A stretch of DNA of 64,000 nt. Source: Myxococcales bacterium. Lineage in GTDB: Bacteria > Myxococcota_A > Polyangia > Palsa-1104 > JAEUJZ01. Of the stretch, positions 25,332 to 34,037 are shown in pieces. Location: the NCBI GenBank assembly GCA_016794465.1, contig JAEUKA010000064.1, positions 1 to 64,000 on the forward strand, written 5' to 3'. Each line of letters opens with the position of its first letter. Position 1 is the stretch's first letter. The position numbers were made by a program, and so were the translations under genes. The notes under the pieces were generated by a model, which ran no database searches, had not been told where the DNA came from, and saw only the letters and a program-made list of their open reading frames with translations.

Positions 25332-25952
25332 TTAGCGCAGTGCTCGTCGTCGACGCGAGCCGGTCCGGGGCGTTGCGCTGGCGGGCTGACCTTCTGCGCT
25401 GCTGACTTCCGCGACTGATGTCAGCTCGTCGCTGCTGTCGTCCGAGGCGTCGCCGTCATCCGCAGCAGCCACCGTCTCCGCATCTGCACGGACGGGCTCC
25501 GCGCTGATCGGACTAGCCGTGTCCGTGATGGCACTAGCGGTGTCCGTGATGGCACTAGCCGTGTCCGTGATGGCACTAGCGGTGTCCGTGATGGCACTTG
25601 CGGAGCCGTCGATGGCACTTGCGGAGCCGCCGATGGCACTTGCAGTGTCCGGGATGGCTTCCTCGCTGGGGGCACCACCAAGCTTCTCCATCACAGAGCG
25701 GAGCTGCTCACTGGGTGCACCACTGCCATCCCGCTGCTCGACGTGCTGCTTGAACTCACCAAAGAGGCGCCACAGCTGCTCACGGCTGCGCGCGGTCGAA
25801 TAGAGCGCCTGGGCGGCGGCTTTGGCGGCCTGCTGCTCTTCGGCATCCTCACTGTCGGGCACCTTGCCGGTCCGCTCCAGCTGCCACAGGTACGCGCGCA
25901 CAAAGCTGAGCAGCGCCGGGCTTGAAATCGCCAGATGAGAAGCTTGCACCAT
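25332..25952 (-). CDS. Unknown protein with heptad AITDTAS repeats
   Basis: The 206-residue product starts at MVQASHLAISSPA, chosen because GGGGAGGG lies five bases before it; an ATG 60 bases upstream is weaker. Residues 1-100 are helical and charged. Around residues 100-150 a seven-residue unit (AITDTAS, with GGSAS and DGSAS variants) repeats about seven times. It is encoded by 21-bp DNA repeats at 25510-25660. A Ser/Asp/Glu-rich stretch and a basic tail (RTGSRRRRALR) follow. No domain was recognised. The repeat number may vary between strains. Confidence 0.65.
   Translation of the reverse strand: MVQASHLAISSPALLSFVRAYLWQLERTGKVPDSEDAEEQQAAKAAAQALYSTARSREQLWRLFGEFKQHVEQRDGSGAPSEQLRSVMEKLGGAPSEEAIPDTASAIGGSASAIDGSASAITDTASAITDTASAITDTASAITDTASPISAEPVRADAETVAAADDGDASDDSSDELTSVAEVSSAEGQPASATPRTGSRRRRALR
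25510..25660 (-). repeat. 21-bp in-frame tandem repeats inside a coding gene
   Basis: ATGGCACTAGC/ATGGCACTTGC (plus-strand view) recurs every 21 bp at 25528, 25549, 25570, 25591, 25612 and 25633, with a final variant at 25654. The period keeps the reading frame and gives the heptapeptide repeat in the overlapping gene. Confidence 0.9.
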
Positions 25953-26097
25953 CGGTTCCCTCCCCAAGAGCCGGTCTGTCACGGTGGTTGCCGGCCCTAG
26001 AACGTGATCCATCAGCGTAGGAGAGCCTCACAATGAGGCCCAAAATACTTAATGTATCTCACGAAACGGCCACCAAAACGAGAGGGAATTTCCGGGC

Positions 26098-27714
26098 TTA
26101 CTTGATGGTGGAGTCGCGGTGGGCCACGCGGCGGTCGCGCTTCTTGCTGGGTTGCGTCGGCGCTGGAGTGGCTCCGAGGCTGGCAACCGGCGATCCGGGC
26201 TCGTAGCGCGGGGGCGGCTCTTTTGCGGGCTTGGCGGGGGCCTTCTTCTTTGCGCCGCTGCTCTTGGCTGGCGGGGGTGCGGTCGGCGGGTCGGCGGGCT
26301 CGGGCGGCTCCGGCTGCTCACGCAGCTTGGCTTCTAGTGCGGCGACTTGCTGACGCAGGGCGCGCAGTCGCGGCGTCTCCGTTCCCCGGGTCGCTGCCGA
26401 CTGGCTGGCTTGGTAGATCGAGATTGCCGAGTTCAGCGACTCAATCGCCGACCGCGTGTGGCCTTGGCTGTTCGCGATCGACGCCCGCAGCTCGTACATC
26501 GAGACACGGCGGGGGCCTTGGCAGCGGCTCAGCGCTACATCGACATGGCGCTGGGCTTCTTCAATCCGACCCGTCTCGTAGTACAGCCGTGCGAGCCGTG
26601 CGGGAGGGTTGTAGTCCGTCGGCAGAGCCTTGGCCGAGCTGAGCAGCATCGACTCCGCCGGCTGCCAGCGCTTCAGCCGCCGATAGCTGTCGAACCGATG
26701 GGCATCGAAAGTCGCCGCTACCGTGGGGCTTGGGGCCGCAGCCGCCGCTTTTTCCAGCAGTGTAAGCCGGGCTTTCGCCAAGCGGTCGCCCTCAGCCGGC
26801 TCTCCCAGCGCATCGGACAGCTCGATCATCGTCCCGTACGCATCGCTGCGGTCGTCTACCGACAGCTCGGCAGCGGCATCACCGAGCAGATACTCAAGGT
26901 CGCTGCGCAGCCGGCGTCGCAGCTTCTGCCGGCGATCGACATCACTCAGCTTGTCCAGGCACGACCCGGTGTATGCGGCAAAGTCTGTCGCCAGCGCACT
27001 CTTGCCGACCTCGCGGAAGCTCTGCTCGTAGACCTCGACGCAGCGCTCGTGATGACCCAATTCCCGCAGGGCTTGCAACAGTCCGAGCAGCGCTTGCGGT
27101 CGAGAGCCCGGCTCGCTCATCGCGTCCTCGTACAGTCGTGCTGCTTCCAGCGGGTGTCCTGCCGCCGCCTCTGCATCAGCCAAAGACAGCCGGGGCTGCT
27201 GCTGGGCCTGCATCGACAGCACCGTCTTCAGCCGCGAGGACAGCTCAGCCGCCGACATCGCTCCCGTCCAGCGCGCCACGACTTTCTCTTCCGCATTCAT
27301 GACCAGAAACGTCGGCCACGAGCTGATCGGAAAGCGCTGCACAAACGCGGCACTCGACGGCTCTTCGGTATCCAGGGCCAGATACACCATCCGGTCCGCC
27401 AGCGGCTGTAGCTGCGGGTCGGTAAACACAAAGTTCCGCATGCTCAGGCAGGTGTGACACCACATCGCCCAGGCATCGACGAACAGCAGCTTGCCGCTCC
27501 GCGCCGCTCTGGCTCGGGCTGTCGGATAGTCGTTTTCCAGGAACGGCAGCACCGAGGGCGGCGTCTGCGGCGGAGCTGTCACCGGGCGGGCCAGCGCCGA
27601 CGTGGGCGAACAGAGACTCAGACCGGCTGCCAATCCGGCTGGGAGCGCGAAGGCAGAGACAGTAAGCCCAAGTGCGGACAACGCCGCAGAAGGTCGACGC
27701 TTGCTGGGAAACAT
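26098..27714 (-). CDS. Exported thioredoxin-domain protein with TPR-like repeats
   Basis: The 538-residue product starts at MFPSKRRPSAALSALG, a signal peptide ending near SALARP. Residues about 50-165 are a thioredoxin-fold domain of the DsbD-gamma/DUF255 type (LLFVDAWAMWCHTCLSMRNF, with CxxC; cis-Pro in SSWPTFLVM). The rest is helical with TPR-like pairs (RLARLYYETGRIEEAQRHVD), then a Lys/Pro-rich tail. It probably acts as a periplasmic thiol-disulphide protein on a scaffold. The ATG lies 38 bp after the FAM20-like kinase stop, so they are likely co-transcribed. Confidence 0.85.
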   Translation of the reverse strand: MFPSKRRPSAALSALGLTVSAFALPAGLAAGLSLCSPTSALARPVTAPPQTPPSVLPFLENDYPTARARAARSGKLLFVDAWAMWCHTCLSMRNFVFTDPQLQPLADRMVYLALDTEEPSSAAFVQRFPISSWPTFLVMNAEEKVVARWTGAMSAAELSSRLKTVLSMQAQQQPRLSLADAEAAAGHPLEAARLYEDAMSEPGSRPQALLGLLQALRELGHHERCVEVYEQSFREVGKSALATDFAAYTGSCLDKLSDVDRRQKLRRRLRSDLEYLLGDAAAELSVDDRSDAYGTMIELSDALGEPAEGDRLAKARLTLLEKAAAAAPSPTVAATFDAHRFDSYRRLKRWQPAESMLLSSAKALPTDYNPPARLARLYYETGRIEEAQRHVDVALSRCQGPRRVSMYELRASIANSQGHTRSAIESLNSAISIYQASQSAATRGTETPRLRALRQQVAALEAKLREQPEPPEPADPPTAPPPAKSSGAKKKAPAKPAKEPPPRYEPGSPVASLGATPAPTQPSKKRDRRVAHRDSTIK

Positions 27715-27752
27715 GGCCCACCGTACGCGATGGGCCCAGCCGGCACAATTTC

Positions 27753-28871
27753 CTACAACAGCGAGTCCTTGGGGTGCTGCTTCTTCAGAGACTTCAGGTA
27801 CGCCCGCGCATGCTCCACTCGATAGAGGAAGCTCTCCCACTCTTCGTCCGTGACCAGATCCCCGAAGTCCGCACGCAGCGCCGGCAGATCCAGCTGGAAC
27901 AGGCTGTGGGCAAGGTGGCGCGGGAAGCGCTCGCTCCACTTGAGGGTCTTGAGCATCAGCCGCGAGTGACCGTGCTTCTTGTCGGGACCAAAGCCAGCGC
28001 CCTGGTCGATGTAGATCATCTCGCCGTCGGCTTCGGTCGTGTTACCACCCGACCAGCGGTCGAAGTTGAGCAGCAGGTAGTCGAACAGCAGCAGTGTGCT
28101 GATCTCGGCGACGCGCTTGTGCTTGCCTGAAGGAATCGGCTCGCCGGTCTTGAGCAGCGGTCGCCACCAGTCTGCCTGCTCCAGCTTCATGTTGCGCAGC
28201 CCCGACACCCACTGAATCACGGCGGTCTTGACGTTGCCGTGCTCATCGACGACCAGCTCTTGATCCATGCGCTCGCGCAGATCTTTGGGCATCCCCGTCT
28301 GCAGCGCTTCTTTGCTGAACGTCCGCACACACGATGGCGGCACCACCGCAAGTCCCAGCGCGCGCGACAGCTTGTAGGCCGCCACCTCTGCTTGGTAGCG
28401 GGTGATGCGCAGCTGATTGGGCTTTACCGCCGCTTGGCTGCCATCCACAAACGTGACGCGCAGCTTGATCGATGAACCACCACCGAGCGGTCGGATGGAC
28501 TTCACCTGCAGCGAGCACAGCTTGGCCAAGACCTCTTCGTCCAGCTCGCCCCGGAACCGTGGCCGTGAGTCCACCACCGAGGGCGGCGGCTCGACATCGG
28601 TCGGCGAAGGCTCAAACGGCGGCAGCTCCGAGATCGGCGGCACAAACAGTCGGTGCGAGCGTCGCAGCAGCGCCTCACTGCGCGGCCCCAGCTGCATCGT
28701 CAGCCCGGACGTGCCACTGACCTGCAGCGACGCCAGGTTGGTCTGCGGCGAGCCTGCCGCCCCACCGCTCTCGTGCAAGTACGCCGTGCGCACGTTGGGC
28801 GACGACGTGGAGCGCCCCTCGACACTGAGCGAACAGATGAGCGAGAGGAGGATGAGCCTGAAGAGCTTCAT
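27753..28871 (-). CDS. Secreted FAM20/Four-jointed-like atypical kinase
   Basis: The 372-residue protein has a signal peptide (MKLFRLILLSLICSLSVEG). The catalytic core aligns by eye with the FAM20C fold. The ATP Lys is in SQAAVKPNQL (K150). YQAEVAAYKLSRALGLAVVP carries the conserved Glu (E162) and matches the AEIAAFHLDRILDFRRVPP helix of FAM20C. The catalytic loop FDYLLLNFDRWSGGN (D271) and metal site IYIDQGAGFG (D289) parallel the DRHHYE and DNGRGFG motifs. FAM20 enzymes phosphorylate secreted proteins or glycans outside the cytosol. The substrate is unknown; the downstream thioredoxin-TPR protein is a candidate partner. Confidence 0.78.
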   Translation of the reverse strand: MKLFRLILLSLICSLSVEGRSTSSPNVRTAYLHESGGAAGSPQTNLASLQVSGTSGLTMQLGPRSEALLRRSHRLFVPPISELPPFEPSPTDVEPPPSVVDSRPRFRGELDEEVLAKLCSLQVKSIRPLGGGSSIKLRVTFVDGSQAAVKPNQLRITRYQAEVAAYKLSRALGLAVVPPSCVRTFSKEALQTGMPKDLRERMDQELVVDEHGNVKTAVIQWVSGLRNMKLEQADWWRPLLKTGEPIPSGKHKRVAEISTLLLFDYLLLNFDRWSGGNTTEADGEMIYIDQGAGFGPDKKHGHSRLMLKTLKWSERFPRHLAHSLFQLDLPALRADFGDLVTDEEWESFLYRVEHARAYLKSLKKQHPKDSLL

Positions 28872-29126
28872 GTTAGGGCTTCGCTGACGCGTAACTCACC
28901 GTCCCTGCAGCCTCCGAGCAGCAGCTGACCCAAGGACAATGGCATAGTGATTGTAGACCACATCTGCGCAGTCCACCGCATCAAAAATCGCAATGATGAT
29001 TGAGAATTAGGCCGTTATGCGCATGTTCCCTATATGCACACAGCTGGGACCACATGCGGGGCAACCAATCCGACAAGTGCGCCAAAGTGCGTGACAGCCT
29101 AGTACCTTCGGAGTAAGCATGGACGT
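28872..29126. promoter_or_regulatory. Divergent intergenic region
   Basis: This 255-bp gap separates the divergent FAM20-like and IgGFc-like genes. The middle (about 28970-29030) is AT-richer and may hold promoters for both. No consensus pair was confidently read. Confidence 0.3.
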
Positions 29127-30806
29127 ATGCGTACCGCAGCTCGTCCCACGCTGGGTTTGGTCGTCGTCGTCGTACTGGGCTTGGTCGGCTCCTGCAATCC
29201 CGCCACGGGAAAGGTGGACGAGGATGCGCCGCCGGTGCCGGACATGTCGGTGCTGCCGCCGCCTCCGCCGCCGACCTGCGATGAGGGGCGAGTCCGCTGC
29301 AACGCCAACCGCGATGGCTCCGAGCGCTGTGCCAGCAACGTCTGGGTCGCGCAAGACAAGTGCGACATCGCGGGTGGAGACGCTTGCATTGATGGTCGCT
29401 GCCTTACCCCTTGCCAGCAGGTCACGCGCGGCAATGTCGGCTGTAGCTTCTATCCGGCCAACCTGTGGTCGACTTCGCTGGTCGGTGACTTTGGAATTGT
29501 GGTCACCAACACCAGCGACCGGCTGACCGCCAAAGTGACGCTATCCGATGCGAGCGGCATGATCGAAACCAAGAGCATTCCCCCTGCGACCGGCATGCCC
29601 GGCGGTGGCGTGGCCATCTTTCGCTTGTCCCACGACCGCAACAAGCTCGCCGAGACAGAGATTGCCAAGAAGGGCTTTCACCTGACCTCGACCGCACCGG
29701 TAGCGGTGTACCAGTTCCACCCCATCGATGCGGCCACGGTGTTTTCGGGCTCGGCGACACTGCTGCTACCCGAGCACGTGATGGCGAAGAACTACTTCGT
29801 TATGTCCTACACCTTCAACGCCGAGCACATGACCTTCCCTCCACAGGGCGCCGGGCTGCTGGCGGTCGTGGCCCTTACCGATGACACGCTGGTCGAGGTG
29901 ACTCCGCCTGTGGCAACTGCCAAGGGTCCGGGTGTGCCGGCGCTGCGAGCGGGCGAGACAGTGCGGCGGATTCTCAAGCGGCTGGAGGTGATGGAGATTG
30001 CGCAGGCCAACTCTCGCGAGGACATCTCCGGCGCCATCGTCAAGTCGAGCGCTCCGGTGGTCGTGTACGGCGGGGCAGGGGGCGTCACCATCCCGGCGAG
30101 CGCAGTCGGTGGCAACCACCTGGGCGTACAGATGTTCCCGCTGGAAACCTGGGGCAAGAGCTACGTCGGTGCCAAGGTCAAGCAGCGCAACGCCAGTGAC
30201 AAGGACTACTACCGAATCGTCGCCAGCGTTGACAACACCAACGTGACGCTCAAGAGCACGACCGCCCTGCCGCCGGTTCGACCGCTTAGCAAGGGCGAGA
30301 TCTACGAGTTTTCGACCGATGCGGACTTCGTAGTCGACTCCGATCAGCCGATCCTGGTCTTCCAGTACATGCCGGCGTGGGGAAACCTCAGCGGCCGCTT
30401 CGATCCCAAGGAGTTCCCCTCCGGCGTGTCGGCGCGCTGCCCGTTTTTGGGCACCAGCGATGATGTCAAGTGCCTGGGCGACGCCAACATCACGCCGCTC
30501 GTCCCGATTGAGCAGTACCGCAGCGACTACATCTTCTATGTGCCGCAGACCTACAGCTACGACTTCATCAACGTCACCGCTGCGGTCGATGCCAAGCTGA
30601 CGCTCGATGGCCAGGCCGTCTCGGCGATGTTCCGACCGATTGGGGACGGCACCCTCGGGCGCGCGATCGTGCGCATCGACAAGCCCGGCAACCACCGAAT
30701 CACTGCAACCAAGCCCTTTGGCCTGCTCGGCTACGGCTATGCCTATGCAACCTCGTACTCCTACGCCGGCGGCCTCAACCTCGACAAGATCAACCCCATC
30801 GAATAG
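29127..30806 (+). CDS. IgGFc-binding-domain surface lipoprotein
   Basis: The 559-residue product has a lipoprotein signal with lipobox GLVGSC followed by NPATG. A Pro-rich spacer and a Cys-rich segment (CDEGRVRCNANRDGSERC, DKCDIAGGDACIDGRC) follow, then an IgGFc-binding N-terminal domain (GCSFYPANLWS, FGIVVTNTSDRLTAKVTLSD). Downstream features such as VVVYGGAGGVTIPAS and PILVFQYMP are typical of this domain in myxobacteria, where it is found in large surface proteins. A role in adhesion or prey contact is inference. It converges with the UbiB gene, 12 bp apart. Confidence 0.85.
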   Translation: MRTAARPTLGLVVVVVLGLVGSCNPATGKVDEDAPPVPDMSVLPPPPPPTCDEGRVRCNANRDGSERCASNVWVAQDKCDIAGGDACIDGRCLTPCQQVTRGNVGCSFYPANLWSTSLVGDFGIVVTNTSDRLTAKVTLSDASGMIETKSIPPATGMPGGGVAIFRLSHDRNKLAETEIAKKGFHLTSTAPVAVYQFHPIDAATVFSGSATLLLPEHVMAKNYFVMSYTFNAEHMTFPPQGAGLLAVVALTDDTLVEVTPPVATAKGPGVPALRAGETVRRILKRLEVMEIAQANSREDISGAIVKSSAPVVVYGGAGGVTIPASAVGGNHLGVQMFPLETWGKSYVGAKVKQRNASDKDYYRIVASVDNTNVTLKSTTALPPVRPLSKGEIYEFSTDADFVVDSDQPILVFQYMPAWGNLSGRFDPKEFPSGVSARCPFLGTSDDVKCLGDANITPLVPIEQYRSDYIFYVPQTYSYDFINVTAAVDAKLTLDGQAVSAMFRPIGDGTLGRAIVRIDKPGNHRITATKPFGLLGYGYAYATSYSYAGGLNLDKINPIE

Positions 30807-30818
30807 GCCAGGACGCTG

Positions 30819-32147
30819 CTAGGGGTAGCGCTGCAGCATTGGGATGGGGTGGCCGTCTTCTAGCACGCGGGCCAGCAGGGCTCGGAAGTGGAGCGCTGGC
30901 CGTAGGGCCGACACCACCGCCAAGATGCCGAGCCGCTGCCGCCACAAGAGCAGCGCAGACGGGGGCAGCGCCATCTTCCGCGCCTGCACCAGCAGCCAGG
31001 TCAGCTCTCCCAGCTCTTTGACGTAGTCGGGCGACAGTCGCACCGGCTCCCGCTCTAGGAACGGCGCCGACAGCAGCTTTTCCCACCGCCGATAGGTCGA
31101 GTTGTCAAAGGCGCTCGGTGCCGGAATCAGCCCCTGCAAGTACGCCGCATAGCGCAGCGCTTCGCCATCCCGCTTGATCATCGCCCAGTACAGCGCCCGA
31201 TCCGCCTTCTGCAGCTCCTCGGGGACCTCGGCCACGCAGCCAAAGTCCAGGAACCCGACCTTCGCTTCTTCTCCATCCCCCGCGCCTTCGAGGATCAGGT
31301 AGTTGCCCGGATTGGGATCAACGTTGATCACGCCGTGGCGGATCGGGCACTCCAGCGCAAAGCGCAGGATCGTCTGCCCAGCTGAAGAGCGCTGCGCATC
31401 GCTGCCATCCCGCGCGACCTCGGGCAGGCTCCGACCGACGAGCCGCTCCATCGTCAGGACCTTGCCCGCCGAGCGGTCGGCCACGACATCCGGAATCATG
31501 ACGTGCGGGTCGAACGAAAAGAGCCGCCGGAACCGCCGCAGGTTGTCCGCCTCGGCCCGATAGTCTAGCTCGGCGAGCAGCCGCTCACGGAGCGCACTCA
31601 GAGACTCAGCCGACACCGCACCACCCAAGTCACCGCCCACCAAGTCGCGCAGCACCCCGGTCGAGTCGAGGTCATCCGCCAGCGCTTCAGCCACCCCGGG
31701 GTACTGCACCTTGACCGCGAGCAGCTTGCCGTCGTGACCCACCGCCTTGTGAACCTGTCCCAGCGAAGCGGCGGCCAGGGGCTCATCGGAAAACTCGGCA
31801 AACAGCGCTTCGGGGGACTGGCCTAGCTCGCGAGCGATGACCTGGCGAATTGCTTGCGGCTGCTCGGTGGGCGCCCGATCCCACAGCCGCCCCAGGACCT
31901 GCTGGGCATCGGGCCCCAGCGCCGAGGCTCCCTGCAGGTACGCGCGCAGCTGGGCAATCTTGGCAATGCCGCCGCGCAGACCCGCCGCCGAGCGATAGAG
32001 ATCCTCGGCCTCCATTTGCTCGCTCTGCGCCTTCTCGGCGTCTTCATCGACCGTTCCGCTCAGGACTTGCTTCACCGACAGCCCAAAGCGGCGCAGCCGG
32101 GACGAAGCCGCCATCCATAGTCGCTGTTGCGAGCGCTTCATTGGCAT
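30819..32147 (-). CDS. ABC1/UbiB-family atypical kinase
   Basis: The 442-residue protein belongs to the ABC1K/UbiB group, which acts in quinone and lipid metabolism. Diagnostic motifs are the KxGQ-like GGIAKIAQLRAYLQG (Ala for the usual Gly), the Ala-rich loop PLAAASLGQVHKAV, Lys in LLAVKVQYPGV, DPNPGNYLIL and DFG in VGFLDFG. It is the last gene of a four-gene minus-strand operon with two ABC transporter halves and a nucleotide transporter. There is no membrane helix at the C-terminus, unlike E. coli UbiB. The exact substrate is unknown. Confidence 0.9.
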   Translation of the reverse strand: MPMKRSQQRLWMAASSRLRRFGLSVKQVLSGTVDEDAEKAQSEQMEAEDLYRSAAGLRGGIAKIAQLRAYLQGASALGPDAQQVLGRLWDRAPTEQPQAIRQVIARELGQSPEALFAEFSDEPLAAASLGQVHKAVGHDGKLLAVKVQYPGVAEALADDLDSTGVLRDLVGGDLGGAVSAESLSALRERLLAELDYRAEADNLRRFRRLFSFDPHVMIPDVVADRSAGKVLTMERLVGRSLPEVARDGSDAQRSSAGQTILRFALECPIRHGVINVDPNPGNYLILEGAGDGEEAKVGFLDFGCVAEVPEELQKADRALYWAMIKRDGEALRYAAYLQGLIPAPSAFDNSTYRRWEKLLSAPFLEREPVRLSPDYVKELGELTWLLVQARKMALPPSALLLWRQRLGILAVVSALRPALHFRALLARVLEDGHPIPMLQRYP

Positions 32148-32168
32148 AGGCTCCGGCTTGGCAGGGAG

Positions 32169-34037
32169 TTAGGAGGCCGGCGAGGCAGCGGCGCTGACCT
32201 CTGGCGGCTGGTGGTCGCGCTTGGCGGCAAACTGAAGACGGTAGAGGCGCGCATAGATGCCATCTTGTGCCAAAAGCTCCTCATGACGGCCTTGCTCTAC
32301 GACCCGGCCCTTGTGGAAGACCACGATCCGGTCGGCGGCCTGAATCGTTGACAGGCGGTGCGCGATCACCAGCGCCGTTCGGTCGCGCATCACCGCATTC
32401 AGGGCTCCTTGCAGCCGGGCCTCGGTATCTGAGTCGACGCTCGCGGTGGCTTCATCCAGGATCAGGATCGGCGCATCCCGATAGACCGCCCGCGCAAACG
32501 AGATCAGCTGCCGCTCACCAGCGGAAAAGTTGCTGCCGCGCTCCTCTACCACCGCTTGCAGGCCGCCACGACGCTCCATCATCTCTAGGGCCCCGATGCG
32601 TCGCAGTGCATCTTCGGCCCGCGCCTGGTCGGGCTGGGCAGCGCCCATCGCAATGTTCGACAGCACCGTGCCTTGGAACAAGAACACGTCTTGCGGCACC
32701 ACCGCGAACTGACGGCGCAGCTCTTCGGGAGAGTAGCTTCGGACATCTCTGCCCAGCACCCGCACCTGACCCGCTGACGGCTGATACAGGCGGAGCACCA
32801 GCTGAGTGACCGTGCTCTTGCCGGCGCCCGTGGCTCCCACCAGGGCCACCTTTTCGCCACGCCGTGCGAGCAGGGTGACATCGCGCAGGACCGGCACGTT
32901 CGGCTTGTAGCCAAAGTGGACGCCTTCTAGGGCAAAGCCCTCGTCACTGGCGGCGCTGCTGGCGGTCGAGTCCACCACCTCGAGTTGCTCTACGTCCTTC
33001 TCATCGAGAAGCTGGAAGATTCGCTCTGCGCCAGAGAGCGCACTCTGCAGCACCGTGTAGCGCTGCGTCAGCATGCTGACCGGCTCGAAGAACTGGCGCA
33101 GGTACTGGGTAAACGTGACCACCATCGCAAACGAAACCGGTCGGGCACCCAGCTTCTGAACGCCGACCCACCACAGCACACTGGCGACGCACAGCGTTGA
33201 CACCATCTCGATCGCCGCATCCAGCACGGCCTCAAAGAAGATGGCGCGCTTGTTGGCATCTCGGAACGAGGCGTTGATGGCGTCAAACTCATGGGACATC
33301 TGCTCCTCGCGACCGTACGCCTGCACCACCGCGATGCCGCCGACCTGCTCGGCCAGGAAGGCATTGAGCCGCGCCGTCTTGGTGCGGATGTCCCGATAGG
33401 CACGCTTGCCGCCCCGACGGACCCAGCTGACCAGCAGACCCACCACCGGCAGTGCCGCAAAAGCGATGAGTGACAGCTGCCAGTCGAGCAGCAGCATGGC
33501 CACGACGATGCCGACCAGCATCAGCAGGTCGCCGACGGCATTGAAGACGCCGAACGCAAACAGCTCGGACACCGCATCGACATCATTGGTGCAGCGCGTC
33601 GTCAGTCGTCCCACCGGGGTCTTGTCGAAAAAGCGCATCGACAGCCCTTGCAGGAAGTGGAAGACATGGCGGCGCAGGTCGGCCATCGACAGCGCCCCCG
33701 CCAGCTGCATGCAGTAGATCTGCCCAAACGAGATGAGCTGTGACAGCACCACCAGCCCGGCGAGCAGGGCTCCATCGCGCAGCAGCAGCTCTGCCTCTTT
33801 GGCGCCGGCGTGGGACACCACTCTGCCCATCAGGATCGGGCGCAGCAGGTTGACGCCGGCCACGCAGACCAGGGCGGTCAGCGAAATCACCACGTACTTC
33901 GCATGTGGACGGATAAACGGCCACAGCCGCGTCAGCAGCTGAAAGTCGTAGCTCTTGTCGATGTTGTCTTCGTCGTGGAACGCCGCCAGCTTTTGTTCGG
34001 CACGGCTCTTGGGAACCACCGGTTTCTTCGCGCTCAT
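32169..34037 (-). CDS. ABC exporter half-transporter (catalytic Walker B)
   Basis: The 622-residue protein fuses six membrane helices (about 45-330) with an ATPase domain (about 375-605). Walker A is GATGAGKST, the signature is altered (NFSAGERQLISFARA), and Walker B has the canonical Glu (ILILDEATASVD). It overlaps the next half-transporter by 4 bp. The two halves have complementary deviations, pointing to a heterodimeric exporter of the TM287/288 or BmrCD kind. The substrate could be a lipid, drug or peptide; nothing nearby settles it. Confidence 0.92.
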   Translation of the reverse strand: MSAKKPVVPKSRAEQKLAAFHDEDNIDKSYDFQLLTRLWPFIRPHAKYVVISLTALVCVAGVNLLRPILMGRVVSHAGAKEAELLLRDGALLAGLVVLSQLISFGQIYCMQLAGALSMADLRRHVFHFLQGLSMRFFDKTPVGRLTTRCTNDVDAVSELFAFGVFNAVGDLLMLVGIVVAMLLLDWQLSLIAFAALPVVGLLVSWVRRGGKRAYRDIRTKTARLNAFLAEQVGGIAVVQAYGREEQMSHEFDAINASFRDANKRAIFFEAVLDAAIEMVSTLCVASVLWWVGVQKLGARPVSFAMVVTFTQYLRQFFEPVSMLTQRYTVLQSALSGAERIFQLLDEKDVEQLEVVDSTASSAASDEGFALEGVHFGYKPNVPVLRDVTLLARRGEKVALVGATGAGKSTVTQLVLRLYQPSAGQVRVLGRDVRSYSPEELRRQFAVVPQDVFLFQGTVLSNIAMGAAQPDQARAEDALRRIGALEMMERRGGLQAVVEERGSNFSAGERQLISFARAVYRDAPILILDEATASVDSDTEARLQGALNAVMRDRTALVIAHRLSTIQAADRIVVFHKGRVVEQGRHEELLAQDGIYARLYRLQFAAKRDHQPPEVSAAASPAS

